From Parendozoicomonas haliclonae (GTDB lineage Bacteria > Pseudomonadota > Gammaproteobacteria > Pseudomonadales > Endozoicomonadaceae), in assembly GCF_900174585.1 (NCBI RefSeq), contig NZ_FWPT01000002.1:558001-622000 (forward strand): a stretch of 64,000 nt of DNA, written 5' to 3'. The notes beneath the pieces are model-generated. The model was not told the DNA's origin, made no database searches, and saw only the letters and a program-made list of their open reading frames with translations. Positions 45,032 through 53,026 of the stretch are shown in pieces; position 1 is the first letter of the stretch; every line of letters starts with the position of its first letter. The translations under genes were made by a program, and so were the position numbers.

Positions 45032-45282
45032 AAGGTTACGAACGCATCTCAGTAGGACTCACAGAGGAACAGGCAATGGATTACAGTGATACTCCATTCA
45101 CAGAGGGGGCTATCCATACGTCAGGTGCAACCCGTGTCAGACTGGTACAGGAACCGACCCCATACCAGAACACCTACCATTCACACAGACAGGACAATCT
45201 GTCCCGGCTCGGCAGAGTGTCACAACAGGCACAACGCCCTGATGAAACCAACATCGAATATCAACAGCGTGTGAATCGCTAA
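45028..45282 (+). CDS. Small hypothetical protein of the island
   Basis: The product has 84 residues from a GTG that overlaps the preceding stop (GTGA), which indicates translational coupling. No domain, signal or membrane segment is seen; it is polar and rich in Gln, Arg and Thr. It ends just before a clear terminator. Function unknown. Confidence 0.55.
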   Translation: MKGYERISVGLTEEQAMDYSDTPFTEGAIHTSGATRVRLVQEPTPYQNTYHSHRQDNLSRLGRVSQQAQRPDETNIEYQQRVNR

Positions 45283-45310
45283 CCAATTATCCTTGCTGTG
45301 CAATCAGCCA

Positions 45311-45333
45311 GCCCGGAGTAATCCGGGCTTTTT
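45311..45333 (+). terminator. Rho-independent terminator after the HTH operon
   Basis: GCCCGG (45311-45316) pairs with CCGGGC (45323-45328) with loop AGTAAT, followed by five T residues. It ends the two-gene transcript of the helix-turn-helix protein. Confidence 0.85.
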
Positions 45334-45421
45334 CGTCAGAGGGGGCTGCTTGTCATACCCTTAGAAGCAAACGACAGCGGCTCATTCCCTGCGTTTCAAC
45401 CCGGACACCCGATTTTGAAAA

Positions 45422-45862
45422 TTACATCTCCAATTCAATCAGATAGCGATTCGACCGATCATTTATTCCCTGTGACCTAGCTGATACCTTGTCCTTATAA
45501 CCCCTTTTTGTATCTCCAGATTCAGGAATTAGTACATCGAAACTAGAAACCCAATATGCGTATAGATCTTTCAGCTCAGTTAAGGCATCTGGTGATGACT
45601 TTAAGAGCTCTCGCACACTTTTATATTCTTCTTTTCTTTTTACCTTGTATTTACCTACACAAGAATATGCGTCCTTATCCATTGAACCTTTCATTTCTCC
45701 CATAAGAAGAGCGGTCTCAGTCAATAACTGACAAGTATAAAAGTCCAATTTCATACCATTTGCGAGCTTCTGCGCCTTCGTAAGATTTTCGCCAGAAAGG
45801 CCAGCAAAGGACACATTTGCGAGGCATAGCAGGACACCGAGTAAAACTGAACGACCCAGCAC
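45422..45862 (-). CDS. Secreted hypothetical protein of the island
   Basis: The product has 146 residues from a GTG start with AAGGTG at -10. A signal peptide (VLLGVLLCLANVSFAG) is cleaved near residue 20. The mature protein is helical and charged, with two Cys (CQLLTE and YSCVGK). I do not recognise a family. It is the last gene before the right repeat, in the usual position of cargo genes, and lies in a low-GC stretch. Confidence 0.6.
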   Translation of the reverse strand: MLGRSVLLGVLLCLANVSFAGLSGENLTKAQKLANGMKLDFYTCQLLTETALLMGEMKGSMDKDAYSCVGKYKVKRKEEYKSVRELLKSSPDALTELKDLYAYWVSSFDVLIPESGDTKRGYKDKVSARSQGINDRSNRYLIELEM

Positions 45863-46126
45863 GGTAACACCTTATAGAGTAGTGATTTGTTGAGCCGTGA
45901 AAGTACCACCTACACAAAGATCATGTACTTGGCATAGTTACAAAAAACACATCACATACGTGCCTAGATCCAAAAAAATCGCACTCAAGTCAATTTTGCG
46001 CCACTAGACGTGACTCCGTTCGAGTGGATAATGCACCCTTGAAGTAATCTCAAATATACATTTAGGTGGTACATACTTGCGCAGATTTCAGGGAAAGCAA
46101 TTGCAAATCATAGGGTTGCGAGCGCT

Positions 46127-46153
46127 GGGTTCAAATCCCGCCGTCTCCACCAA
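46127..46153. repeat. Right attachment-site direct repeat (attR)
   Basis: An exact 27-bp copy of the ssrA 3' end (GGGTTCAAATCCCGCC...CCACCAA). Only the last part of ssrA is duplicated, so it is not a gene. It marks the right edge of the element that begins in ssrA at 41111. Confidence 0.92.
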
Positions 46154-46235
46154 TCATTGCTTCAAGATTTAATAGACGTTGCAATTTTTACTAGTAAATA
46201 ACTTTATATGAAGATCTTTCTCACCCGTTGCTTGC

Positions 46236-47618
46236 TCAAGCTTCTGAACTTTTCACTTCACCAATTTTTTGCCGCGCCAGCTTTTTCGGATTGATAGCTA
46301 CAGAAGAACCTCCAGAGCCAAGCTTAAGATCAACAGAAGAAGCCGCTCCCATTAGGGCTGACGCGAGCTGATCTGCAGGATGCTGAACACTTTCAACCTG
46401 GCCTCTCTGCCCTTCAAAAAGCCCCCGACTAAGACTCTCAAGTAACTTCTCAGGAATCTCACCGTCCTTCTTCTCATTCCACTCTAAGGTTGCTTCAACC
46501 AGCCATCCCGCCCTCTCCATATCCAGCTCAAACTCCTTATTTCTAAATTCGGCCTGAGCGTGGCGATCAGCCCACTGGGTCATCCATCTAATAGAAAACA
46601 ATGCCGTCCCCAGAAAGGCAACTGTCATTAGCAGCTGTCGAAGTGCCAGATAGATAATAAAAGAAGTCGGTACAGATCGACCAATTCCCCCAGCCATATC
46701 TGTAGCACCATCGACACCTAACTCTATCGTATAAATTTTGAGGCTTTGTGCGAGCTCTTGGCCATACTCATAAGAAAACCATCCCAATCCGCTCATCAAC
46801 AAAAATAAAAGTATCGTAACGGGTATTCGCTTGCGATTAGTCCGCTGAGTCAGATAAAAGTTTTCTTGGCGGTTCTTGATTTCTGAGAGAAGACGTTGAT
46901 GAATCCCTCGTCTTTCAAATGTATTTTTCAGATCATCAAAACTCTTTTTTTCGCTATCAAACTTACTTCTTTCAACACTCAACAGATCTTTTTTATGTAA
47001 AAAGTTCCGTTCTAGCTCTTTTTCACGAGCTTTGAACTCTTGCTCCAACTCTTCGCGCTTTGTGCGATATTCATCAGCTAGACTAACGCCATGCTCCGTC
47101 ACTTTATTAACTGCACTCACGGCAGTCTCTTCAAAGCGCTCAATCGTTGACAAATGAAGAGCGTTTAGGTCTTGGAGGCCTATTTCAGACGATGGAATAT
47201 TTGTGACTTTCAAAGATAACTTTTCGTATAACTTTGCAAATCCTTTTTCAAACTCTTTAAACAAATGGTTAAGTGCCGAATTAGGATCAGTACGAGATAC
47301 TATGATCTCATCCCATACTGGATCTGGCGTCTCAGGTAGGCTCCCCCCTCTGAATAGAGTCACAGAAACATTGAAATTACTAGATGAGTGCTGCTTATGT
47401 GTTGACAAGGTAAGCCTTGATGTAAAAATAGACGGACCCATTAATACATCTTCTAGCTGATCAGCCTCTTTGCTATTCATCTCACCAATAACAACGGTCC
47501 GTTCAGATCCAAGCATTGTAGCTTTGACGGTATAGCTGTCAGTTGACATAGCCTCTGCCAATTCTAAGAAAGCATCATAGATGACCTGATCAGTATGCCT
47601 TGGTATTGAAAATTTCAT
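46236..47618 (-). CDS. Unknown membrane protein with coiled coil
   Basis: The product has 460 residues. A soluble N-terminal domain (1-170) is followed by a strongly charged coiled coil (about 180-250), two membrane segments (264-284, 318-344) and a cytoplasmic-looking C-terminal tail with a small Gly/Ser-rich stretch near 435. I do not recognise a family. It lies just outside the right ssrA repeat in an AT-rich stretch, so it is probably accessory, perhaps the remnant of an earlier insertion at the same site. No partner gene is near. Confidence 0.6.
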   Translation of the reverse strand: MKFSIPRHTDQVIYDAFLELAEAMSTDSYTVKATMLGSERTVVIGEMNSKEADQLEDVLMGPSIFTSRLTLSTHKQHSSSNFNVSVTLFRGGSLPETPDPVWDEIIVSRTDPNSALNHLFKEFEKGFAKLYEKLSLKVTNIPSSEIGLQDLNALHLSTIERFEETAVSAVNKVTEHGVSLADEYRTKREELEQEFKAREKELERNFLHKKDLLSVERSKFDSEKKSFDDLKNTFERRGIHQRLLSEIKNRQENFYLTQRTNRKRIPVTILLFLLMSGLGWFSYEYGQELAQSLKIYTIELGVDGATDMAGGIGRSVPTSFIIYLALRQLLMTVAFLGTALFSIRWMTQWADRHAQAEFRNKEFELDMERAGWLVEATLEWNEKKDGEIPEKLLESLSRGLFEGQRGQVESVQHPADQLASALMGAASSVDLKLGSGGSSVAINPKKLARQKIGEVKSSEA

Positions 47619-48118
47619 AAAATCCCATTTCTTCGCTTTTCACAGCAGATTACCACCCATTATTCTTTAGCTACAATGGCACACAAAGAATCTCTCTAAA
47701 AAGTCAAAATTGGCATAAAAAAAATGATATAAGACAAAGGGATGCTAAAACAGACGCTATAAAAATTTACAAAAACGTATCAGCCAAAATGGCTAAAAAT
47801 CATATAATTGTAAAAAATTTCGTAAATTAGCCTAAAGCCTTAAATCACTCGTCTAGGCATTGATTAGAGCGCTTTGATATCTACCCCAAACCAACGCAAC
47901 ATGCATAAAAAACAATCCACTCTATATTTTATAATCCGAAAATCACCAATACAGTCTTACAACACCTATTTGATAAAGGCATAATCACAGACAAATAAAA
48001 GGGACTTCCGGATTTCACCAGGCGCAGGATGTATGCGGTGCAGGATCGGGGAGCGGTAGCGTCTTCAATAATTAACAACACGTCATTCAATAAAATGCTG
48101 TCACTGAGACAGTAAGCC
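47619..48118. other. AT-rich intergenic region
   Basis: The 500-bp stretch has no convincing ORF. Near 48018-48060 it holds two CAGGAT motifs close together (GCGCAGGATGTATGCGG and GTGCAGGATCGGGG), about 60-100 bases upstream of the next gene, which may be a structured leader. The rest is AT-rich, with features of a silenced accessory region. Confidence 0.5.
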
Positions 48119-48391
48119 ATGAATAAAAACAATAAACAGTCTTATCTGGATAAACTGAACACCCCCCTTCCGGAAAGTATCACCAAACCAGTTAAAACCC
48201 GGACAATGGTCATCGTCTTGTCTATTGCCTTTAGTATTTTCGCACTGATCGCCAGCCTAAAAATGGGAATAAAAGATGGGCTGACTTTGACTCTGGTGTT
48301 CGCTGTTGGGGGCATAGTCTCTTACTGGCTGGCGATAGATACTGCCGAGGCCTCGGAAAAGCATCCTTTTGGCCCACGTAAAAAACGCTAA
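48119..48391 (+). CDS. Small two-TM membrane protein
   Basis: The product has 90 residues with two membrane segments (about 28-46 and 54-73) and basic ends (KHPFGPRKKR). No family is recognised. It is followed after 45 bases by a GspF/PilC-like gene and the pilin gene in the same direction, so it may belong to the same transcript, but nothing more can be said of its function. Confidence 0.6.
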   Translation: MNKNNKQSYLDKLNTPLPESITKPVKTRTMVIVLSIAFSIFALIASLKMGIKDGLTLTLVFAVGGIVSYWLAIDTAEASEKHPFGPRKKR

Positions 48392-48436
48392 TCCTTCACT
48401 TAATAACAACATCTAACCTCATAGACGGATCTTGCT

Positions 48437-49279
48437 ATGTCATGGACCCGATTCCATTATCTCTGCCGTAGTACCGCAGCCTCACTGGCTCAAGGCAGTT
48501 CTCCCGCAGCTGCCATACAACAAGCGGAAGAGAAGTCATATAGCTATCTTTATGGCGACAAGCTTTCTTCAGGCTCAACGCCCTATCGATTGAAGGAAGA
48601 GCTTCTGACGATCAATAACCGGGAGAGCATGCAGGCAGCGGCACAGACTTACTCACAGATCAACTTCTCTGCACTGGAAACGAAAACCAGAAAATACAAC
48701 GATGCTGGCAGCTATTTAATTGCCACAGCCAGCCTCTATATTTTCATTAGTTTTCTTTTCAGAATGAAGGTCTATCCAACCATTGAAACGATTTTCTCCA
48801 ATGCGGATATTACGCCTTCTACAAACTTCATCTGGCTTATGGCTAATTGGGAGTTGATTACCGGTATTACAACCGGATTTTTATTCCTCTGTTTTGCCTT
48901 CTCCTATCCTATCAAACATATTCGCGATTTCAGTTCCGATATCTCCGACAAACTGCTTTATAAGATATTTCTGCCAAGCAGCATCCGGACAAGCTATTCC
49001 AATATTCTGGACATACTTCGCTTCCCTCTCGGCTCAACCGGGGGCACGTCGGCATCACCCTACATCGCCAGCCTCACTGATGCGGCCAAACACTCACAAA
49101 ACAGTCTTTGCGAAGAGATCAACATACTGCTGACACTGGAAGTCAAAAAACTGGAGAAGCAGTGCGACCGCTTGAACAAAGCCATTTTATCCATGGCAGC
49201 AATCGTAATTGTTCTCTCTATCTGCCTCTTTTTACAAACCACCTATTCAACAATATTTTTGCTGGGGAATATCGTATGA
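48437..49279 (+). CDS. Miniature GspF/PilC-like inner-membrane protein
   Basis: The product has 280 residues. Three membrane segments (about 92-108, 137-157, 248-270) with a cytoplasmic helical domain before and between resemble GspF/PilC, including a periplasmic loop near 112-130 (VYPTIETIFSNADITPST) in the same place as the GspF loop. It is shorter than GspF (about 400 residues) because the first cytoplasmic domain is reduced. The stop overlaps the pilin start by ATGA. It may form a platform for the pilin next door; assignment is by architecture only. Confidence 0.6.
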   Translation: MSWTRFHYLCRSTAASLAQGSSPAAAIQQAEEKSYSYLYGDKLSSGSTPYRLKEELLTINNRESMQAAAQTYSQINFSALETKTRKYNDAGSYLIATASLYIFISFLFRMKVYPTIETIFSNADITPSTNFIWLMANWELITGITTGFLFLCFAFSYPIKHIRDFSSDISDKLLYKIFLPSSIRTSYSNILDILRFPLGSTGGTSASPYIASLTDAAKHSQNSLCEEINILLTLEVKKLEKQCDRLNKAILSMAAIVIVLSICLFLQTTYSTIFLLGNIV

Positions 49280-49767
49280 AACAAGTAAAAGGATTTACGC
49301 TGATTGAACTGATGGTTGTGGTGGCCATTATCGGTATTCTGGCTTCCGTAGCCATGCCGCAATATCAGATGTACATACACCGCAGTGAAGTTGTTGATGC
49401 ACTCACCTTCTCAACCTCTGTCAGAGAAAAGGTTGCCAGCTACCATGCTGAGAATCTGGGCTTTCCAGCCAACAACACCCAGGCCGGTGTTCCCGCTCCG
49501 GAACTGCTGATTGGCAACCGTGTCACCTCTATCACGGTTGAAGCCGGTGCCATTCATATCCAGCTGGGCAACAAGTCCCCTAAACCGCTTCACGGTAAAA
49601 CTCTGACCTTCCGCCCAGCTGTCGTTATTGGCAGTGTTGCCAGCCCGATGTCATGGCTTTGTGGATATGATGAACCAGTTCCGGGGATGAAAGCTGTTGG
49701 GCAGAACAAAACCGATATTCCCAATGAGCTGCTTCCCTCGGCTTGCAGAAATAAATTAGAATCCTGA
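49276..49767 (+). CDS. Type IV pilin-like protein
   Basis: I start at the ATG at 49276, which overlaps the previous stop (ATGA). The product has 163 residues. The leader is five residues plus Gly6, then FTLIELMVVVAIIGILASVA, with the mature Glu5. Two Cys at 129 and 157 form the usual C-terminal disulfide loop of type IVa pilins. A prepilin peptidase must process it; none is in the window. It is preceded by the GspF/PilC-like gene, with no ATPase or secretin. The pilin family is certain; the system it serves is not. Confidence 0.87.
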   Translation: MKQVKGFTLIELMVVVAIIGILASVAMPQYQMYIHRSEVVDALTFSTSVREKVASYHAENLGFPANNTQAGVPAPELLIGNRVTSITVEAGAIHIQLGNKSPKPLHGKTLTFRPAVVIGSVASPMSWLCGYDEPVPGMKAVGQNKTDIPNELLPSACRNKLES

Positions 49768-49846
49768 GCCAGAAAGACTGCTGATCACTATCGATAACGA
49801 AAATCAAGATCAGCGAGATAATAAATAATCATTATTTAGCCTTTGT

Positions 49847-51010
49847 ATGAAACTCCGTATCTTCGCTCTATCAGCTCTGTTATTTATTGCCACATCAAGC
49901 CAGGCAATTATCATTCGTGGTGAAAGCCGTGAGCAGATTACCGATATGGACAATGCTCCCAGCCAGATCATCAAGAGAACCGGACTGCTTCTCTCCTACT
50001 CTGCTGGAAATACAAAGCCTTCATCCTGCTCTGCCACCATCATTGGGGAGAACCATCTGATCACCGCTGCGCATTGTGTGGTGGACAGTGGTGCTGGTCG
50101 GGTAAAAAAACGAATCGAGTTTTTCCCTCGATTCCGCGGGGAAAACTACCGTTTCCCCGGGCGGCGGTACATCAGCAAAGCCTGGATATCCAAGGAATAT
50201 TTAAAGCAGGCCAAACTAAAAGCCTTTGATGCCGAAGGTGACCTGAAATCAATCAATCCTAAAGAGATGCAGCACGATCTCGCGATACTGGAAGTGAAGC
50301 CTCTCAATGGTAAAAGCGTCAATTCACTGGGTATGGCCGGTTCATTCTTTACTAAAAAAAATGAGCAAGGCCAGTATCCCGATGATGTCTATGAAATGCA
50401 GCTGGCATCCTATCCATCAGACAAAGAAGATGGAACGCTCTGGTATGAGGAATGTTTCGTCAAGCATGATTATGCCAATATTGCCCGCACATCCTGTGAC
50501 ACAGCGCCCGGAGCAAGCGGCTCCAGTATTTTCCAGTACGATCAGGAGTACGATCAGTACTATATCAAAGGTGTTTTGAGTGCCGATGCCAAAGCGGAAA
50601 ACTATGTAACCTGGTTCACTCAGACAACCTTCGGGGCTCTGAGCGCACTCATCAAGAATGAGGGAAGCACCCAGAGCTACTTTAAAAGCTTTTCTATCAA
50701 TACCGAAGATGCGACTTATATTCACATAAAGAATAGCTGTGAAAACCGTGTAGATTTGCTGGTGAGATTATACCGTGACGATGAATGGCGAATCTTGCAA
50801 AAAAACCGTCTGAATACAGGAGATGTCGCCAGCTTTGGTAAAACAGACAGCTTTGGCCACTATTACTATTTTGCCAAAGACCTCTACGATGGCGGAACCT
50901 GGTCAGGCGACTCTGTCTCAGCAACTTATAAAGGCAAAAAGGTCTGGCTGAAGAAGAAAACAATCTCAAAAAAGAACACCGATAACTTTATTAATTTAAC
51001 CTGCGATTAA
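49847..51010 (+). CDS. Secreted trypsin-like serine protease
   Basis: The product has 387 residues with a signal peptide (cleaved after SSQA, residue 20). The catalytic triad is His76 in ITAAHCV, Asp144 in QHDLAI and Ser224 in PGASGSS, typical of V8-like/S1 proteases. A beta-rich C-terminal region (about 280-387) could be a binding or secretion domain. It is exported by Sec and may leave through the type II secretion system. It lies 79 bases after the pilin gene and may be separate from it. Confidence 0.85.
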   Translation: MKLRIFALSALLFIATSSQAIIIRGESREQITDMDNAPSQIIKRTGLLLSYSAGNTKPSSCSATIIGENHLITAAHCVVDSGAGRVKKRIEFFPRFRGENYRFPGRRYISKAWISKEYLKQAKLKAFDAEGDLKSINPKEMQHDLAILEVKPLNGKSVNSLGMAGSFFTKKNEQGQYPDDVYEMQLASYPSDKEDGTLWYEECFVKHDYANIARTSCDTAPGASGSSIFQYDQEYDQYYIKGVLSADAKAENYVTWFTQTTFGALSALIKNEGSTQSYFKSFSINTEDATYIHIKNSCENRVDLLVRLYRDDEWRILQKNRLNTGDVASFGKTDSFGHYYYFAKDLYDGGTWSGDSVSATYKGKKVWLKKKTISKKNTDNFINLTCD

Positions 51011-51091
51011 AGTCTCTGTTCATCCTGCTGTGATCCCGGCCGTACGTCATTTATCATACGATCAATAACTCCAAGAATGGCCGCAGGGAGC

Positions 51092-51982
51092 ATGAAAATG
51101 CCCGTAGTCGCAGAACAGAGCACCACCAAAGGGGTCGCCATGGCCCTGCTTACCGCCTTGCTGACATCCGCTTCTGCCGCTGCCGGTAAACATATCTCCG
51201 CTACAGTCCCACCAACGACAATTGTCTTTGTTCAATACCTTGTCTGTGTGGCTGTTATGATCCCCTGGCTGCTGAAGCAACCTGCCGGGCAGATGAAAAC
51301 CACAAGACCATGGGTTCATATTGTCCGGGGGCTCAGTGGCTGGTTGTGCTTCCTGACCTATTTTATTGCCCTCGAACATATCCCGCTGGTTGATGCCTCT
51401 CTCCTCCGTAACGCCGCACCGCTGTTTATCCCTCTGGTTGCCTGGCTTTGGCTGCGCATTCTTGTCCCAAGAATTCGCTGGACCTTTATGATTATCGGCT
51501 TTGCCGGAATCGTGCTGATTCTCCAGCCCGCCGGGAGTGATACCGGTATCTGGCATGTGATTGGTTTGATGTCCGGCCTTTCTCTGTCCCTGTCCATGCT
51601 TGGCACACGAATACTGTCTTCTACCGAGCCACAGGAACGGATCCTGTTCTACTACTTCGCCATATCCATGGTCTGCAGTATCCCTCTGGCGGTCGTTTAC
51701 TGGGAACCTGTGCCTCTGGAGGCCTGGCCATGGCTGATAGGAATCGGCTTATCGGTATGGGTCATGATGCGCTGTTATACGCTGGCGTACAGCTATGCCA
51801 AGCCCAGCATCATTTCTCCGATCAGTTATATGGGCGTGGTCTTTGCCGGACTTATTGGCTGGCTGTTGTGGAACCATACGCCGAATGCCGTCAGCCTTCT
51901 GGGCATGGCCATTGTTGTGGCTGCCGGCATTCTGAGTGTGATTGTGTCGCAGAAAGCGGAACAGAAAACTCCGGACAAATAA
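51092..51982 (+). CDS. EamA/DMT-family transporter
   Basis: I start at the ATG at 51092 (AGGGAG at -5); an ATG at 51077 would add five residues. The product has 296 residues with about ten membrane segments arranged as two EamA repeats (e.g. GWLCFLTYFIALEHIPLVDA and MRCYTLAYSYAKPSIISPIS). This family moves small metabolites across the inner membrane. Substrate unknown. It is convergent with the next small gene. Confidence 0.85.
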   Translation: MKMPVVAEQSTTKGVAMALLTALLTSASAAAGKHISATVPPTTIVFVQYLVCVAVMIPWLLKQPAGQMKTTRPWVHIVRGLSGWLCFLTYFIALEHIPLVDASLLRNAAPLFIPLVAWLWLRILVPRIRWTFMIIGFAGIVLILQPAGSDTGIWHVIGLMSGLSLSLSMLGTRILSSTEPQERILFYYFAISMVCSIPLAVVYWEPVPLEAWPWLIGIGLSVWVMMRCYTLAYSYAKPSIISPISYMGVVFAGLIGWLLWNHTPNAVSLLGMAIVVAAGILSVIVSQKAEQKTPDK

Positions 51983-51984
51983 GG

Positions 51985-52233
51985 TCAGTGATAGGTGGCG
52001 TTCACGGATGAACCACCCAGTGATACCGCGTAAAGCATGGCTTCCAGAGCTTCGGTTTTACTGACGCCCCCTTCTATCAGGCTTTGGGCCAGGTACTTGT
52101 TGATATCCAGCCCGGAGGCCAGAGCATCGGTGATAATTCCTTCGAGACGTTTAACAGGCGTTGAAATAGTGACGGTTTCGGATGAGCTTGGTACATCCAG
52201 AGGGAGATCTGTTTCGGCGCATGGTTTTGTCAT
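51985..52233 (-). CDS. Small hypothetical protein
   Basis: An open frame of about 82 residues from the ATG at 52233 (or 86 from a GTG at 52245). It has no signal or membrane segment; a helical stretch (LEGIITDALASGLDINKYLA, SLIEGGVSKTEALEAMLYAV) recalls DNA-binding-like helices but no family is recognised. Function unknown; translation is uncertain. Confidence 0.45.
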   Translation of the reverse strand: MTKPCAETDLPLDVPSSSETVTISTPVKRLEGIITDALASGLDINKYLAQSLIEGGVSKTEALEAMLYAVSLGGSSVNATYH

Positions 52234-52245
52234 TATTGTTCTCAC

Positions 52246-52628
52246 TACGGCAATATTTCATGCTCTTTTATAGGAATCGTAAGCGCGAAGCCATCGTCTT
52301 TCTTTTACCGTCCCTGTGTCAAGATGGCAGACATTTGTCAGACAAAAATAAAAGACAGCATGCCCTTTTGTATATATTTTGCACTGTGAAATTGACTTTA
52401 AATTTGAAGAAATTAGCTATTCAAAACACAACTTTGATTCAAATCACCAAATCGGATTACTACCGTTTTTTTCGCCCTGAATAGCTTTGCAATCCCATAA
52501 TATTTCTGGTGTAGTTCACGCCTTGAGGACGTTTTTGATCGTTATGCCAAGCAGATTTGTGATCTGATGGTGTGAACTGAACGAAAGTCCAGTACAAAAT
52601 TATGTAATCACCATCGGGGCATTTAAAC
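52246..52628. other. Leader region of the RRM protein gene
   Basis: The 383-bp stretch has no convincing ORF. The last 130 bases before the RNA-binding protein form a leader with an inverted repeat (AGTTCAC near 52513 and GTGAACT near 52572), as seen in long leaders of cold-shock RNA-binding proteins. No promoter is called with confidence. Confidence 0.45.
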
Positions 52629-52940
52629 ATGGCTCAAAACAAACTGTTTATCGGAAACCTGTCTTTCCGTGCAACTGAAGAAGAACTGAACGAAGTATTT
52701 GGTCAGTATGGCGAACTGGAAGAAGTGAAAATCATTCTGGATCGTGAAACTGGTCGTTCCCGTGGTTTCGCTTTCGTAACTTTTGTTGATGAAGCTTCTG
52801 CTCAGGACGCACTGAAACTGGACGGTACTGCTGTAAGCGGTCGTGATATCCGTGTAAGCATCGCTACCGAGCGCCCACAGCGTCCAGCTGGCGACCGTGG
52901 CATGCGCAACGATCGCGGTAACCGTGGCAACCGTTTCTAA
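52629..52940 (+). CDS. RRM-type RNA-binding protein
   Basis: The product has 103 residues with one RRM domain (about 4-80): RNP2 LFIGNL and RNP1 RGFAFVTF are intact. A Gly/Arg/Asn-rich tail follows, as in cold-shock-type Rbp proteins. It binds single-stranded RNA or DNA in the cytoplasm. High codon optimisation and the long leader suggest an abundant protein. It ends at a clear terminator. Confidence 0.92.
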   Translation: MAQNKLFIGNLSFRATEEELNEVFGQYGELEEVKIILDRETGRSRGFAFVTFVDEASAQDALKLDGTAVSGRDIRVSIATERPQRPAGDRGMRNDRGNRGNRF

Positions 52941-52954
52941 GATTGCCTGATTCT

Positions 52955-52985
52955 TGAGTGCAGCTGTTAATAACGACTGCACTCA
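52955..52985 (+). terminator. Terminator of the RRM protein gene
   Basis: TGAGTGCAG (52955-52963) pairs with CTGCACTCA (52977-52985) across 13 bases, followed by a weak T-rich tail (ACACTTCTCTTT). It separates the gene from the convergent gene at 53027. Confidence 0.7.
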
Positions 52986-53026
52986 ACACTTCTCTTTGAC
53001 GTGTTTATTAAAAATTATTTTAAAAA

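Larger units (their letters stand above)
41111..46153. mobile_element. 5.0-kb integrative element in ssrA
   Basis: An element bounded by the 27-bp ssrA repeat (41111-41137; 46127-46153). It carries a tyrosine integrase next to attL, an HUH-like Rep protein, a serine recombinase, a helix-turn-helix protein, a small unknown and a signal-peptide protein, with its own terminators. The functional ssrA is regenerated on the left. Intact integrase motifs and exact repeats suggest recent activity. It lacks conjugation, capsid or antibiotic-resistance genes, so it resembles a small satellite-like element rather than an ICE or phage. Confidence 0.85.

Noticed and set aside
46127-46153. tRNA-like T arm with CCA
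   Set aside because: Only the last 27 bases of ssrA are duplicated; there is no acceptor or anticodon arm, so it is an attachment site and not an RNA gene.
49108-49275. N-terminal extension of the pilin frame
   Set aside because: It overlaps the GspF-like gene and would precede a normal prepilin leader; the ATGA junction at 49276 gives the proper start.
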